Assembly: GCF_032854445.1 (NCBI RefSeq) | Contig: NC_088296.1 | Span: forward strand, 27,172,667-27,236,666 | Direction of reading: 5' to 3' | Length of the DNA stretch: 64,000 bases | From: Liolophura sinensis | Taxonomy: Eukaryota > Mollusca > Polyplacophora > Chitonida > Chitonidae | Shown: one piece after another, positions 46,723-59,100 of the stretch | How the letters are laid out: each line of letters opens with the position of its first letter | Numbering within the stretch: position 1 is the first letter of the stretch | Made by a program: the position numbers and the translations under genes | Notes under the pieces: generated by a model | The model's database searches: none | Told to the model about the DNA's origin: nothing | Seen by the model: only the letters and a program-made list of their open reading frames with translations

Positions 46723-47000
46723 ATAAAGCCGAGTAAGCATTTCAGGAGTCCTTTTATTTCTCGACTTCACACAGGTCTGGACGAGACAGGGTGGGGGCTC
46801 TCGTGAAATATCACGTCTATGACAGGCGCGATTTCATGGCGGCTACTGTCGATGCCGTTGGGCTGACAGACCCAGCCGTGAAAGATGTATATTCAACCTC
46901 ACAAGTATTGCGAAATCTCGCCTTTTTGTCTCATCCCCCGCCCTGTCTCATCCACATTTGCGAGAATTTGCGGGGCTCCTGAAATGCTGACTCGGCTTAC
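46723..47000. mobile_element. ~280-bp TIR/foldback element (MITE-like)
   Basis: The ends are inverted repeats: AAGCCGAGTAAGCATTTCAG on the left, and CTGAAATGCTGACTCGGCTT on the right (its reverse complement with one change). Complementarity continues imperfectly inward: GAGACAGGGTGGGGGCTC on the left, against a right arm that reads in reverse complement TGAGACAGGGCGGGGGATGA. The centre is unique. No transposase. A target-site duplication is not obvious (TA at most). The plus-strand frame at 46791-46982 lies within it. Confidence 0.7.
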
Positions 47001-50000
47001 TACACGTTTAAAAAGCCACTAAGTTTTCACCCTGGATTCCAACACAAAAAGACGAGGTGTGGGTGAACTCTAAATGCTGACTGGAAGCGATACAGGTCAC
47101 ACCTCTGTGTATAGCACTAAGAAGATAAAATCTTATTCCTGAATGACCAGTGACTCTCCACTGCCATTGGCTGATTTAACAGGAGGGTTAACATATTGAT
47201 ATACACTCGCTAGAGCTGCAGACCACGCCTACACCAGGCACAGTCACATCGGGGGGTGTACATAGGATATGCCCTGGGCAGGAGACTTTACACTACATTG
47301 GTATTAGTTACCATATTAAAGGAATAAGCATAACGTATTCCCTCTACAGCTTAGTTTCAACCCTTTCAAATTCCTATTCAACCAAAATCTTAAAACATTC
47401 TGATGTTAAAACATGTGGTGTAGAGAAATATAATTTTCAATTTTAAAAAGCTTGCATCTTGACTGACACAAACAAATCAATTTAGCGTCCTTTCCACGAA
47501 AATTGCATGGCTAAATTCCATCGCCAAAAAACAGTTTTAGAGGTTGCAGATTTACAGTCAAACTTTTTTAACAAACTCGCACTGCTTACTTTAATAGTTG
47601 ACTTTATGTAAATTAATTAATATATGACAGATATAGCAAAATTAAGACACTGTGAAACAAAATAAATTTTGGTAAGAAAAGAGCGAACAGTTTCTGCTCA
47701 TTTTCTATGCTATACTATCGTCTAAAAGCAAACTAAATCGATGTACTACCAGACTGCACTCCTGATAAACCTTCAGTACTGGTATTTTATGAAAGACTAT
47801 AAGAGATCTAACCCGTGTATGGACAAGAGATTTCTACAGTTCAAAAGAATAAAAGTGACTATCAAGAATGAAAGTGACTACCTGTTCCTGTAAAGAACTT
47901 CTTCCCTTAAATACACACACATTATAAAAGATAATCCTGATATTGTTTATGATTTTTCCTGTTTTTCAAGGCTTTCAGATCATGCAAATATGTCTTCAAT
48001 GGAAAACATTACTGCCACATTTGGCACAAATCTGACCAATTTTAAGTTTCATTTGTTTACCCTTTTTTTTTTTGACACTGGAAAAGAATCATTTGGCCTC
48101 TAAAACGATGTTCAATACACAGTCTCGTATCTGCTAATCTTCAAATCTGATAATCCTCATCTCTGCTAGTCTTCAAATCTGCTATCCCCACCACATGGCT
48201 GAAATATTGACGATTTGGCTATAAGACATAATCATTCATTCAAATCTACTAATCCTCAGATCTGCTAATCCTGAAATCATCAAGTCTGCTAATCTTCAAA
48301 CCTGCTAATCCAAATATGTTAATCCTCCTGTTCACAAATCCTGCAAACACGATTATAAAATTTCTCTTGATACTCACAACACTTATCACTTTTCGAATAA
48401 AACAACACAGAAGTAATACACACGATTGGTTGATTTTTATCCAATTACAGTCTGGCAGTAATTATAATCCGATAATAACAACTTTGTACAATAAAAATGG
48501 AATATGGCTCTGGTAAATAAAAAATCAAATACTTCAAGCACAAAAAGCACTAGTCTTATATCAAACTAACTCTTTGCAGAAACCACGTATATACTTACTA
48601 TACTTGTATGATAATAAATATATCCACACGTTTGTCCAACACAAGCGAAGAACACTAACGGTAAACTTTTCAATGGACGAAATGTATTTTAATTATACTG
48701 TGGTATCAGTATAACACCTTCAGATTTTCATACCTGTCTCTCAGCATAAAATACTGAATGTCTACGTCCAGCCCAAGCTACAAACACGTGTACATCGAAA
48801 TTCCAATCATCAAACCTTACCCGAAGCAAGATACATGTAGTATTCAATCACAGGTGACAATCTACGTAAACTCTCCTTAAGTGCTTCCAACAAACAATGT
48901 TTCAACTTCAACAACCCATCACAATTTAATATTTCTACCAAGCTGCTATCATCTTAAAGCTTTTTCACAAAACTGACAGTACATGTATATAAGTCAATCA
49001 CAAGCTGTCTATTCTGGATGAATAACCAATGGTATTATCACTTTGAATTCAAACAAAACAAGAAGTAACCAATCAAAAATGGGTTTACAATCTTGTGTAT
49101 CTTAGAAACAACCAATCACTATTAGGCTTTCACGAAAAATTGCATATATGACTTACAATTTACAACAGAATACACGTATGTACCAGAATGACTGAGATGA
49201 AAAACAAAGGAATATCTCTGCTGGTGGACGATTTCTAACATGTGGACAACTCACAAGCGCAGTTCATCCACATATCAATATTCATGCCATCACAGTGCAC
49301 CAATCACAGAACTTTTGTTATTCCCTTCAGATCATGTGACTAATGCTGTGACCTTGACCTTGTTCACAGCCCATTGAAAATGAAAGCTTACGCGACTTGC
49401 ATGCAGTGCACATTCATGGTGTACTATGGTCAGCTAACCCAGGCAACAACAAAAACAACGTCAGCTTACTTGTGACAGCCTGCTGTCCATTATCTTTTTT
49501 AAGTACGAATTGGTGAACTGGAGTTGTTTCCTTTTACAAAGCCCTTTACCCCCAGCCAGACTTCCTGCTGCCAGCAAGAGTTATCTGCCTTCTTGTTACA
49601 AACAACATGGAATAATTAACAGAGTTTTCTAATTATAGGTTGATAATGACGGATACGCATGTGTACCTCCCTATGCTTATAAATAATTGAAAACAAAAAT
49701 TAAAATCGATCAGTTCTACCAACATTTTCTTCACTTTTCAGACTTTCCCAATGAACTGCTTCTTTCCCAATTTTAATTCACTTTATACCTCTTGCACCTA
49801 GGTAAAGTTTCACTCAGTAAGTTCAACTACACAGATAATTAAAACTGCTCTTACCACCTGACCAGTCAGGATAAATTAAAATTTTCAAAGAAGAACAAAA
49901 CACACGTCCAAATCCTTTCAGTGTTTTCTTTTCCAAAATCGCTGAATTTTTTTCATGATTTGTACATGTGTCCCTTCTGCTGACAGACAGAGTTCTTCCC

Positions 50001-50030
50001 CTTGGCATGGTTATCTTCTTTTGGCAGTGA
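47001..50030 (-). other. coronin 3' UTR and downstream flank
   Basis: Sequence following the coronin stop codon on the minus strand. ATTAAA at 49777-49772 is a possible poly(A) signal about 255 bases after the stop. Holds a short degenerate ATCTGCTAATCCTC repeat (48125-48330) interrupted by a SINE-like tail. No other gene recognised. Confidence 0.5.
48125..48330 (+). repeat. degenerate ~15-bp repeat split by a SINE-like tail
   Basis: Copies of AATCTGCTAATCCTC-like sequence on both sides of 48188-48240, which reads CCACATGGCTGAAATATTGA then GGCTATAAGACATAATCATT and CATTC. That resembles the 3' end of a different molluscan SINE type. Confidence 0.55.
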
Positions 50031-50177
50031 TCAGCAATTACTTTCCCCTGGTCCACACTGCATATCTTTGATAAGTGTGAGCTCCTCTTCCAGCTGACGT
50101 ATTCTTTTATCTTTCACACTCAGCTGCTCTTTTAAACTGCGTATTTCCTCCACTTGGCGGAAGTATGCCTTTTTTAA
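50031..50177 (-). CDS. coro2: coronin-2 last exon: C-terminal coiled coil and stop
   Basis: Acceptor GAATTTTCAG before 50177, phase 0, 48 codons and TGA at 50033-50031. Heptads: YFRQVEEIRSLKEQLSVKDK then RIRQLEEELTLIKD, a short coiled coil such as drives coronin oligomerisation. Confidence 0.92.
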   Translation of the reverse strand, partial: LKKAYFRQVEEIRSLKEQLSVKDKRIRQLEEELTLIKDMQCGPGESNC

Positions 50178-53100
50178 CTGAAAATTCACCCAAAACAAAA
50201 CACTTCAGTTAGTCAAGGAACAAAGGGTGCACACAAGCAAGTAGCAGCATTTTTTTGGCACACAAATACATTTCTACATGTATTTACTTTATATCATGTC
50301 TTTTCTAGAATTCAATCACGTTTATCTACCTGATCTTAGGTAATGAGGCATTTGGATGAAGGTTGGAACCAATTAAGAACTTGGAGGAAATCCCTGGTAT
50401 TGTCACACCAAATGGTGTGCAGCCATACGAAGGTTAACAGGTGTTGGATGGTGTTGGATTTAAACTTGTCACCTTACAGATGAAAGCCTACATGTGAATT
50501 AAAAAAACCAAAAAACAGAAGGGTCCCGCTGACCACAGCCATAGTTATTCACACATCTCAACGATGACAATTTATTGGCGCTATTAGTTAAAACATAGGT
50601 ATTCACACACGTACGTTAACTTTTTTGAAACTCTTTTTTAAAAAAAAAACAATTAAAAGTATATAATTAACACATTCTGTCAATTCAAAGATACCATGTG
50701 TTTAAACAACAGCATTGTAACAGAACGCATTTTCACTCCACGGTACAGCCTTCATTAACTGTTTGGTTTATTCCATTAACCAAAAACCATACACCCGTCC
50801 ACTGTTTATATGTCATTTTAGCCGTGTCGTTAGCCACGGTAAAAGCATTATAAGCACGAATTATGTGATACTATATGTTTTATGTGATACTTTATGTTTT
50901 ATGTGATACTATATGTTTTATGTGATACTATATGTTTTATGTGATACTATATGTTTTATGACACTCATTTTAGCAATGCGTCAACTATCAGGTGTGTGCA
51001 TACGGCTAAAAGCTCTGAGTGTCAAGCTGTGGGTTCCAGGTGATCATTATTAAGCTGTTACCTTCCTGTACATGTCTTATCCTTGCCATTTCTCTCTCTC
51101 CACCTGATTTTCTAATACATGTACAATACGGCTGAAGATGCGACCCTGAAGGCAGCATGCTCATCACTAATGAAGCTTTAGCAATAATGTAAAATTTAGG
51201 CACTTGTGCTGTATCTTCTCTGAAAAAGTCTACAGAAAAAATGCATTTTAGCAGTAAATTGACATGTCTGAAACTGTATTGTGATTTGACTGCATGTAGC
51301 CAGAGATGTGGTTGTCATGACAAGTGAGCTGATGACTGACTGACTGTTTGATTGATTGATAGGTCACATGTTAAGTTTATAGTCAGAACAATCATTGTAC
51401 CTGGGCTTTGAGGTGGGGGGGGGGGGGGGAGCAGGACAATCATTGCACCTGGGCTTGGGGGACAATTATCAATCATTGCACCTGGGTTGGGGGGGGGGGG
51501 GGTGAACAAACAATGCACTTTTCTCAACAAGGGGCCAATTCCACAAAACAGTTTCTGACTTAAGTCAAATTTGAAACACAATGTTAAATTATTAACGCTA
51601 TGTCACAAGTATTGTGACAAATATTTAAATTTTATCTTCTGTCAGAAATGGTTTTGTGGCATTGGCCGCTGGGCCACATTTCTTATTCAGCAAAAACTTA
51701 TAAGCTTTCTATTTCCTGAACTGAATATTTTCTTCTCAATGTTAGTCGACAAAATCAATCAGGAGTAAATCTTGAATCAAACTAGAATTCAGTTAAATAA
51801 CAACCTGATCTAACAACGTAATCTAAAAATGATCACACTTCTTGGGACACATGTTGCATAGTATTTATGAATTGCTTTGCAATTTTTATCCAGAATTTAA
51901 ATAACATTTTGTTAACATGCAATCACTCTTCACGTTAATAATTTCAGAAAGGTCTTTTTCTGACTCTAATTTGGCTTTTATTGAGAAAATGACAATGAAG
52001 GTCTCGTGATCCTCTATTAAGCCGGATGCATATCTACCATTCAAGAGTTACTTCCCTTTGCAGAAAATGAACAATCCTTAATCACATATATGTAACCATG
52101 GCAACTGAAGCAAAAACAGCAACTTCCCCAACTCGTTAAAATTGTTAGTATAGTTTTGACTTTTTGCAGAACAGATTTTCCAAGGTCCTTAATATGTCTC
52201 TGAAAACTTTGAACGATGCAAACAATGGTGTGTTGTGCAAATTTGTTCTAAATTCTGGAAGCTATTGTTGTAGCAGTTTTTGCAGATGTGCTCGTCATGT
52301 GACAGAGGATTTGATGTATTGCTTCACTGAAATGTAGCTTATTTAAGTTTGACTAACTGTGTCAATGTTATGAAAAATACTCTAATTCCTCAACTCTTTG
52401 GCACAGGAATGAGCAATTCTCACTGCGATTTAGGTTACTTCTTAATTTGATTTTGGTGACAAACTACATTGATTGGCTTGGCTTAATTCAGGGCTTGACA
52501 AAAATATAATTTTACCAGATTACACAAAATAATAAATAATAATAATAAAATAATAAGAATATGCTTGAATAATTGTCTTGCAATCTACGACGCGAAAACG
52601 TTGAAGAATTACAGTAATGCCCTACTTCCTCACTCTTTTCGCATCTGAAAGAGCAACTTTCAGTGGAATCTATGCATATTTTTAACTTGATTTTGGAGAC
52701 AAAACTCCAATGGTTGGATTTGTCAATTTCAGGGCATCCCAAAAAGTACAAATTTATCAGTCAACACAGAATAATGCCTTCAGAATATACTTGAATAAAC
52801 AAAATTTAAAAAGGTTGAAGAATTGCATTAGTCCTGGATATGAACCCGAAGTGAGATAGGCATAGCGCCATCTGGATGTTTTCTAAGGGAAGGTAACTCC
52901 ATCCTGATTGCACAACCCCATATGTGTAAATTTAGAAACATGGCTAAATCAATAATCTTGATCTTTAGAAAACATCCAGATTTCGCAATATGCCCATAAT
53001 GCTGCTGGCCCTTAATAACTTAATCAGGTTTGTTTCCCATTGTTGTAACAATTGTTATAATTTTGAAGCAATTGTTGTTGAAGTAGCAGCTGTTGTTGTT

Positions 53101-56100
53101 ATATGGCACCTGCCCTTCCCCTTAGGCGATGGGGCGTACACTTACCTCCGGGTCTGTGTTAGGGAGAGTGTTAGTATCCCAGTGAGGGGGGGACGCAGGA
53201 GGGGGGGACCAAACTTTCTTCACATGGATCTTCTACAAGAATACAGAGAGCAACGTACATAATGGCCTCTACATGAACTGACCTCTAAAATCCGCAAGGA
53301 TGTGGCAACGGTTAGCAATGACCTCTAACTGTCATAAACTGTGCCTGTAGCCATGGTGATGACCTTTGGCTATCACCAACCCTTCCAAGGGTGCTGGAGG
53401 TGCTTGACCTTTAATCCAATGTCTTGACCTTTGGACATGCAGGTTTTCTTGCCCCAGTTTAATTTTATCAGGTCTTCGCCCAGTTAATTGTTCCCATGGC
53501 AATAACCTCTAACCCAGCTGACAAAACCATTATTCTAAAAGCTGTACTGCCTATATGTCACCAAAGTGAAAGCTCTAAAGCTAGCCAAGCCCAACGTTGT
53601 CATGGCAGCAGATGTGTTGCTTACAGAACTACTCCAGGAATAAATGTACATGGAACTAATGACCCTTGACCTTTGCTACATGTAGCATTACATTTGCCAC
53701 CCCTGTTAGAGTACCAAAAATTGGGAAGGCAACTTAAGCAAACCTTAAGATTTGCAAACGGCTGTTACAATGTTAATGGTATCTTACTGTCACTGCAACA
53801 TCAACATCAAAAAGCAACCACGCATTTGTCCAAGTCAGTTTCCACGGCTACACATACGCCAGGAGAACATTGACTCAGGGCCCAAGCCCGGTGGGTGCCT
53901 ATTCCTGCCAAACATTGACTCAGGGCCCTAGCCCGGTGGGTGCCTATTCCTGCCAAACATTGACTCAGGGCCCTAGCCCGCTAGACTACTGATATTCACA
54001 CCCTTCAGTTTTCAGACAAATTCTCCCAGCAAAGCAGGAATGGACAAAAGAATACAGGCCTTGGACTCAAATTACAAAATTCTGACAGGAAATGGTCAGT
54101 GTTATGAGTTATATTACTGCAAGAAATCTATTGAGATGTTAAACAGAATCATGCTGGGAAACTCAAGAAAATGAGGAGAACACCACAAAAACAAGGGTCA
54201 AGCTAAGTAAGAAAACATGCAAGCGAAGAGAGGAGAGGAGGAGAGAGGACAAGCACTGATACATGCACAATGTAGTCATCCTGGATCTCATCCCGCAGTG
54301 TGCACAGTGAACAACCCGCACATCCCAAGTGAAACCACGAAAATTCTTTTGTTAGAGATCCAACATGGCCTCAAGTGCAAGACATATACATGTGCATCTG
54401 TGCCAGCAAGCAAAAGTAAGCCTGGGGCCGAGCAATGCCACGTGAATCATGTCTAGACAAAATGATGTATCTGTACATGTTGACGGTGTATCATTGTTTA
54501 TGTAAGTATAGGATGAAAACTAGCTCGCTAGCCCTCTACAAAGGGAAGCAACTCATGCAACACTAGTGTGCTCTACCTATCTGAATAACAATGTCATCTG
54601 TGATTATACATGACAAGTGGTGTTGGTATTTAAGTAGGTCAAGGTCACTGCTGCTGTATGGGTTACAAGATTTGCTTCCCTTTGCAGAGGTCTGAAAAAC
54701 CCCATTGTGCAAGTGAACCATGGTGAAAATGTTCCTTCATGGAGTTAAAGAACACTGCTGAACAGTGAGAAATTTGGACTTACAATAAAATCAAGTCACA
54801 AAACTTTGCCCAAAAAAGTGCATTTTTGTTTTGAGCTGTGGTGTGTTAAATTCGTTTATTAATCAGAATGTAAAAAATTCTGACCTTGACTTTGTATGTT
54901 GATATTATTGGTTTTCTTTGTTGTTTTGTGTTTGCATAAACCCTTCATCTCTGTGTTTTCTCTGTTTCTGTCTGTTGGTAGGTAAGACCCTATCTTTACT
55001 CCTTCACACTTCACACATAAACCCTTCATCTCTGTGTTTTCTCTGTTTCTGTCTGTTGGTAGGTATGACCCTATCTTTACTCCTGCACACTTCACACATA
55101 AACCCTTCATCTCTGTCTTTTCTGTGTGTCTGTTTCTTGGTGGGTATGACCCTATCTTTATTCCTTCACACTTCACACATAAACCCTTCATCTCTGTCTT
55201 TTCTGTGTGTCTGTTTCTTGGTAGGTAAGACCCTATCTTTACTCCTGCACACTTCACACATAAACCCTTCATCTCTGTCTTTTCTGTGTGTCTGTTTCTT
55301 GGTAGGTATGACCCTATCTTTACTCCTTCACACATAAACCCTTCATCTCTCTGTTTTCTGTGTCTGTCTCTTGGTAGGTATGACCCTATCTTTACTCCTT
55401 CACACTTCACACATAAACCCTTCATCTCTGTCTTTTCTGTGTGTCTGTTTCTTGGTAGGTAAGACCCTATCTTTACTCCTGCACACTTCACACATAAACC
55501 TTTCATCTCTGTCTTTTCTGTGTGTCTGTTTCTTGGTAGGTATGACCCTATCTTTACTCCTTCACACATAAACCCTTCATCTCTCTGTTTTCTGTGTCTG
55601 TCTCTTGGTAGGTATGACCCTATCTTTACTCCTTCACACTTCACACATAAACCCTTCATCTCTCTGTTTTCTGTGTCTGTCTCTTGGTAGGTATGACCCT
55701 ATCTTTACTCCTTCACACTTCACACATAAACCCTTCATCTCTGTCTTTTCTGTGTGTCTGTTTCTTGGTAGGTAAGACCCTATCTTTACTCCTGCACACT
55801 TCACACATAAACCTTTCATCTCTGTCTTTTCTGTGTGTCTGTTTCTTGGTAGGTATGACCCTATCTTTACTCCTTCACACATAAACCCTTCATCTCTCTG
55901 TTTTCTGTGTCTGTCTCTTGGTAGGTATGACCCTATCTTTACTCCTTCACACTTCACACATAAACCCTTCATCTCTGTGTTTTCTGTTTCTGTCTGTTGG
56001 TAGGTAAGACCCTATCTTTACTCCTTCACACTTCACACACAAACCCTTGATCTCTGTTTTCTGTGTCTGTCTGTTGGCAGGTATGACCCTATCTTTACAC

Positions 56101-59100
56101 TTCAAAGCATTTTATTCTCATAACTTCTTTCTTTATGCTTTTAGTGTTTTACACCTGACTAAATAAAGTTAAATATTTTCATCTTAGTAGTTAATTAATG
56201 ATTTCAGTTCCTGCACAATGAAGTGAACTGACAGGATTTTCATCAGATTCAATCTGAAATTATTTTCAGTTGTACATATTCCTTACTTATCTACATGTTC
56301 ATTGGTATGTCAGACATATTGAAAACGGATTGGGTCCAAAATGTTGAAAGAATTTTACCTATTTGTTTTTTAACTAGAAAATACGCTTACATTTTTTTAC
56401 TATGAATAATCACTCATTTTTATCCCTTAATTTGAACAAATCTATTCAGCCCGTGTTGCCATGGTAACCCGGACTCACATTAATTGAGGCCTGTGAGCTG
56501 CTGTTGTCGAGTGAATTTTGACTGCTGAGTGGTTTCCCGTACGATGTCTGTCTCTCCAGACTTGTAGAGAGCCAGTTGTTGTTGTTATTATTAGCTTCCA
56601 TGATATTTGGCAGTGATTTTGTTGTTGTGTTGACTTGACCAGGGAAAAATTTGTTCGTCTTTGGTGAATAATCGACATCCATGAGGGAGTTGAGAAGAGA
56701 CATTGGAGTCAGTGGTGTGGGAGGGGTGCTGCCCTGGAACTAAAAATGCAAACAAGAAAAGCCCATGCAAAAATCAAAACAGTAACAAACAATAAGCAAA
56801 GCATCAGTCTGTAAACACAGGAATTCAACTGCACTAAAAACAACGATAGCAAAACAACAACAACAAATGGATGGAAAGGGACAAAACATGAAAAACTCAA
56901 CAAAAAACAATTTGAAATCAAAGAAAATATACAAAGACACAATATATCGTTTCAGCATTTAAAACAAAAAAAAAAGGCGACCTGTTTGGATTTATAACAA
57001 TTCTGAAATTAGGCTTAGCTCATGTTTCAAAGCTAAAATTGAAAGTTGAACATACAATGAAATAAATAAATAATGAAACAATTTTACATTGCACTGAAAT
57101 AACAATCAGTGTTCACAATTAGTTACAAATCCACCTAGAGACAAATACAGACTATAAAGAAACAAATATATATTTTTATTCTCTTGGTTTTGGCTGGAAA
57201 TCAATGCATCAAGAAATACATGCATAAGTACATTCCAATTCACAACAGAAGGATCACATGGAAGGATGACTCTGTAACAAACTTAAGTGAGGAAAAAGGG
57301 ATGGAGAAAAGGTGCCACATGTGACCACATTCCTCCGTCACAGCCGCTAAAACTCCATGCCAAAATCACGCACATGTGACCACACTAACTTCTATTCTAA
57401 CAGTTTATCTTACAAATGAGACAAGTTTGTTATCAGGCAAAGATACACAATCAACAAAACACTGAACAGACACCTTCATTCCTCAGTCTGTTTCTGTTTC
57501 AGAACTACAGCATTTCGCTTAAGTTCAGCTTCTTTAGAGTGACATGCTTTTCCAGGATTCTCATTGATTTATCCAACATTTGAACAGTTTTTTTTTTCGG
57601 TGAGGTTCGGTTAATTCCATATCAGAAAAACATGAATGTTCGTATCAAAAGTACCCTATGTCTTCTAATGTCTGGGGAAACCTGGTCTGCTCATTTTAGC
57701 CAATATAACGTATTTCCGTATTTCCGCAACCTTTTCGCAAACAGCGGGCAGTAAAACTTACGAAGAAGTTGGGGATGAAATCATGGCAGGCCAATGGGGA
57801 GATTGGAGGTAATCCTCTTCCAGTAAGACACACATCACTCACTGCAAGATGGCTGACATGTGTAAACCCCATGCGCCGAGACACCCGGTACAACAACAAC
57901 GTCCGTCAGTCAGTGTTCATTTATTGATATAACAGTAATTGTATATTCTCGTGGCTGCAACTGTATACTGGAAGATTAGACGTATTAGCCGTGATCATCA
58001 CCAGGTGGGTAGGTCAAATTCTGATCTCACGTCATACAGTCTAGATTTGGCGGGAGAGTTCACAATCAATCTTTTATCCTAGGGGCGGGTCAATGAAAAT
58101 AAGTTCATCTGATTGGTTAATGTTGAATTCTGTAAGCTGTCAATTTATTATCTGTCAGACAATTTAGCATAGGTCACTGTGTTCTCAGAAAATTTGACGA
58201 GTACTGGCAATAGCCTTTCACAAAAACAATGTTTAAAATTGTTGTAATATGAAGCTGTTAATAGGCAACCAATTTCACACATGCGAACAGAATGTTCGAC
58301 CCATGCACACTCACTTCTAATGAGTGTCATTTTATGATATCTTCCCACCATAATGAAAGGTAGTTGTCGTAAGAGTGAAATATTCTTGAGTAAAGCATAA
58401 AATACCACATATGCTGCATGTTTGATATACCTGTATTGAACTGTTTTAATTACCCTCATCTGAGATAGGTATAGCATAGTAGAAAATATGCACTTCATGG
58501 TGTGGTTAGCAAATTTACCGCTATTAGACAGGTGTTGGCACAGGAAGTTTGACCTCGATTTCACTGAGTTGGAATCACTGATTAACGCACTCAACACTGT
58601 GCACATCACGATGGGATTTTGGGGAATTTCATGAAATTCTTCATTTATTCGGATGGCTGTGCAATTTTCAAGTTTAGTCATACCGTTCTGCATGACATCA
58701 GCTAAATTTAATGGGGCCTACGCCGTAAGTCTTATAACCTTAGGGGAAGAAACTATACCCACGCCACCCGTCACGCTGTCTGCTACAAAGTGATCAGTGG
58801 TGTGAAAACAAGTTAGTCCCCCTACTCACGGCAAGGTCTGCTGCTAAATGATCAGTGGTGTGAAGACAAGTTAGTTCCCCTACTCACGGCACGGTCTGCT
58901 GCTAAATGATCAGTGGTGTGAAGACAAGTTAGTCCCCCTACTCACGGCCCAGTCTGCTGCTAAATGATCAGTGGTGTGAAGACAAGTTAGTCCCCCTACT
59001 GACGGCACCGTCTGCTGCTAAATGATCAGTGGTGTGAAGACAAGTTAGTCCCCCTACTCACGGCATGGTCTGCTGCTAAATGATCAGTGGTGTGAAGACA

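Larger units (their letters stand above)
50178..54930 (-). other. coronin last intron, unique and weakly repetitive part
   Basis: Part of the 6.3 kb intron between 56478 and 50178. It includes a 19-bp repeat (50866), G-rich units (51386), a tandem duplication (52374), a 17-bp inverted repeat (52870), a cluster of TGACCT motifs (53279-53670) and a 45-bp repeat (53878). No additional exon is needed for frame. Confidence 0.6.

Noticed and set aside
46791-46982. 63-codon plus-strand frame
   Set aside because: Lies between the terminal inverted repeats of the foldback element; no known domain.
53870-54456. Possible exon in the plus-strand frames at 53673-53873 and 54217-54456
   Set aside because: Inside the coronin last intron, no domain, and one includes part of the 45-bp repeat edge.
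54859-55972. 266-codon and 112-codon frames with 27-residue Cys/Lys repeats
   Set aside because: Translation of the 81-bp array in a coronin intron; composition follows the DNA repeat only.
57762-57841. Exon-like 80-base segment (ATCTTGCAG...CTTC|GTAAGT, minus strand)
   Set aside because: Splice sites look good, but the coronin frame arriving in phase 0 meets TGA immediately, and the length (80) would break the frame of the next exon. At most an alternative or non-coding exon.
58148-58693. 181-codon minus-strand frame
   Set aside because: Part is antisense to a SINE tail (58340-58409), it lies in a coronin intron, and no motif or fitting splice sites are present.
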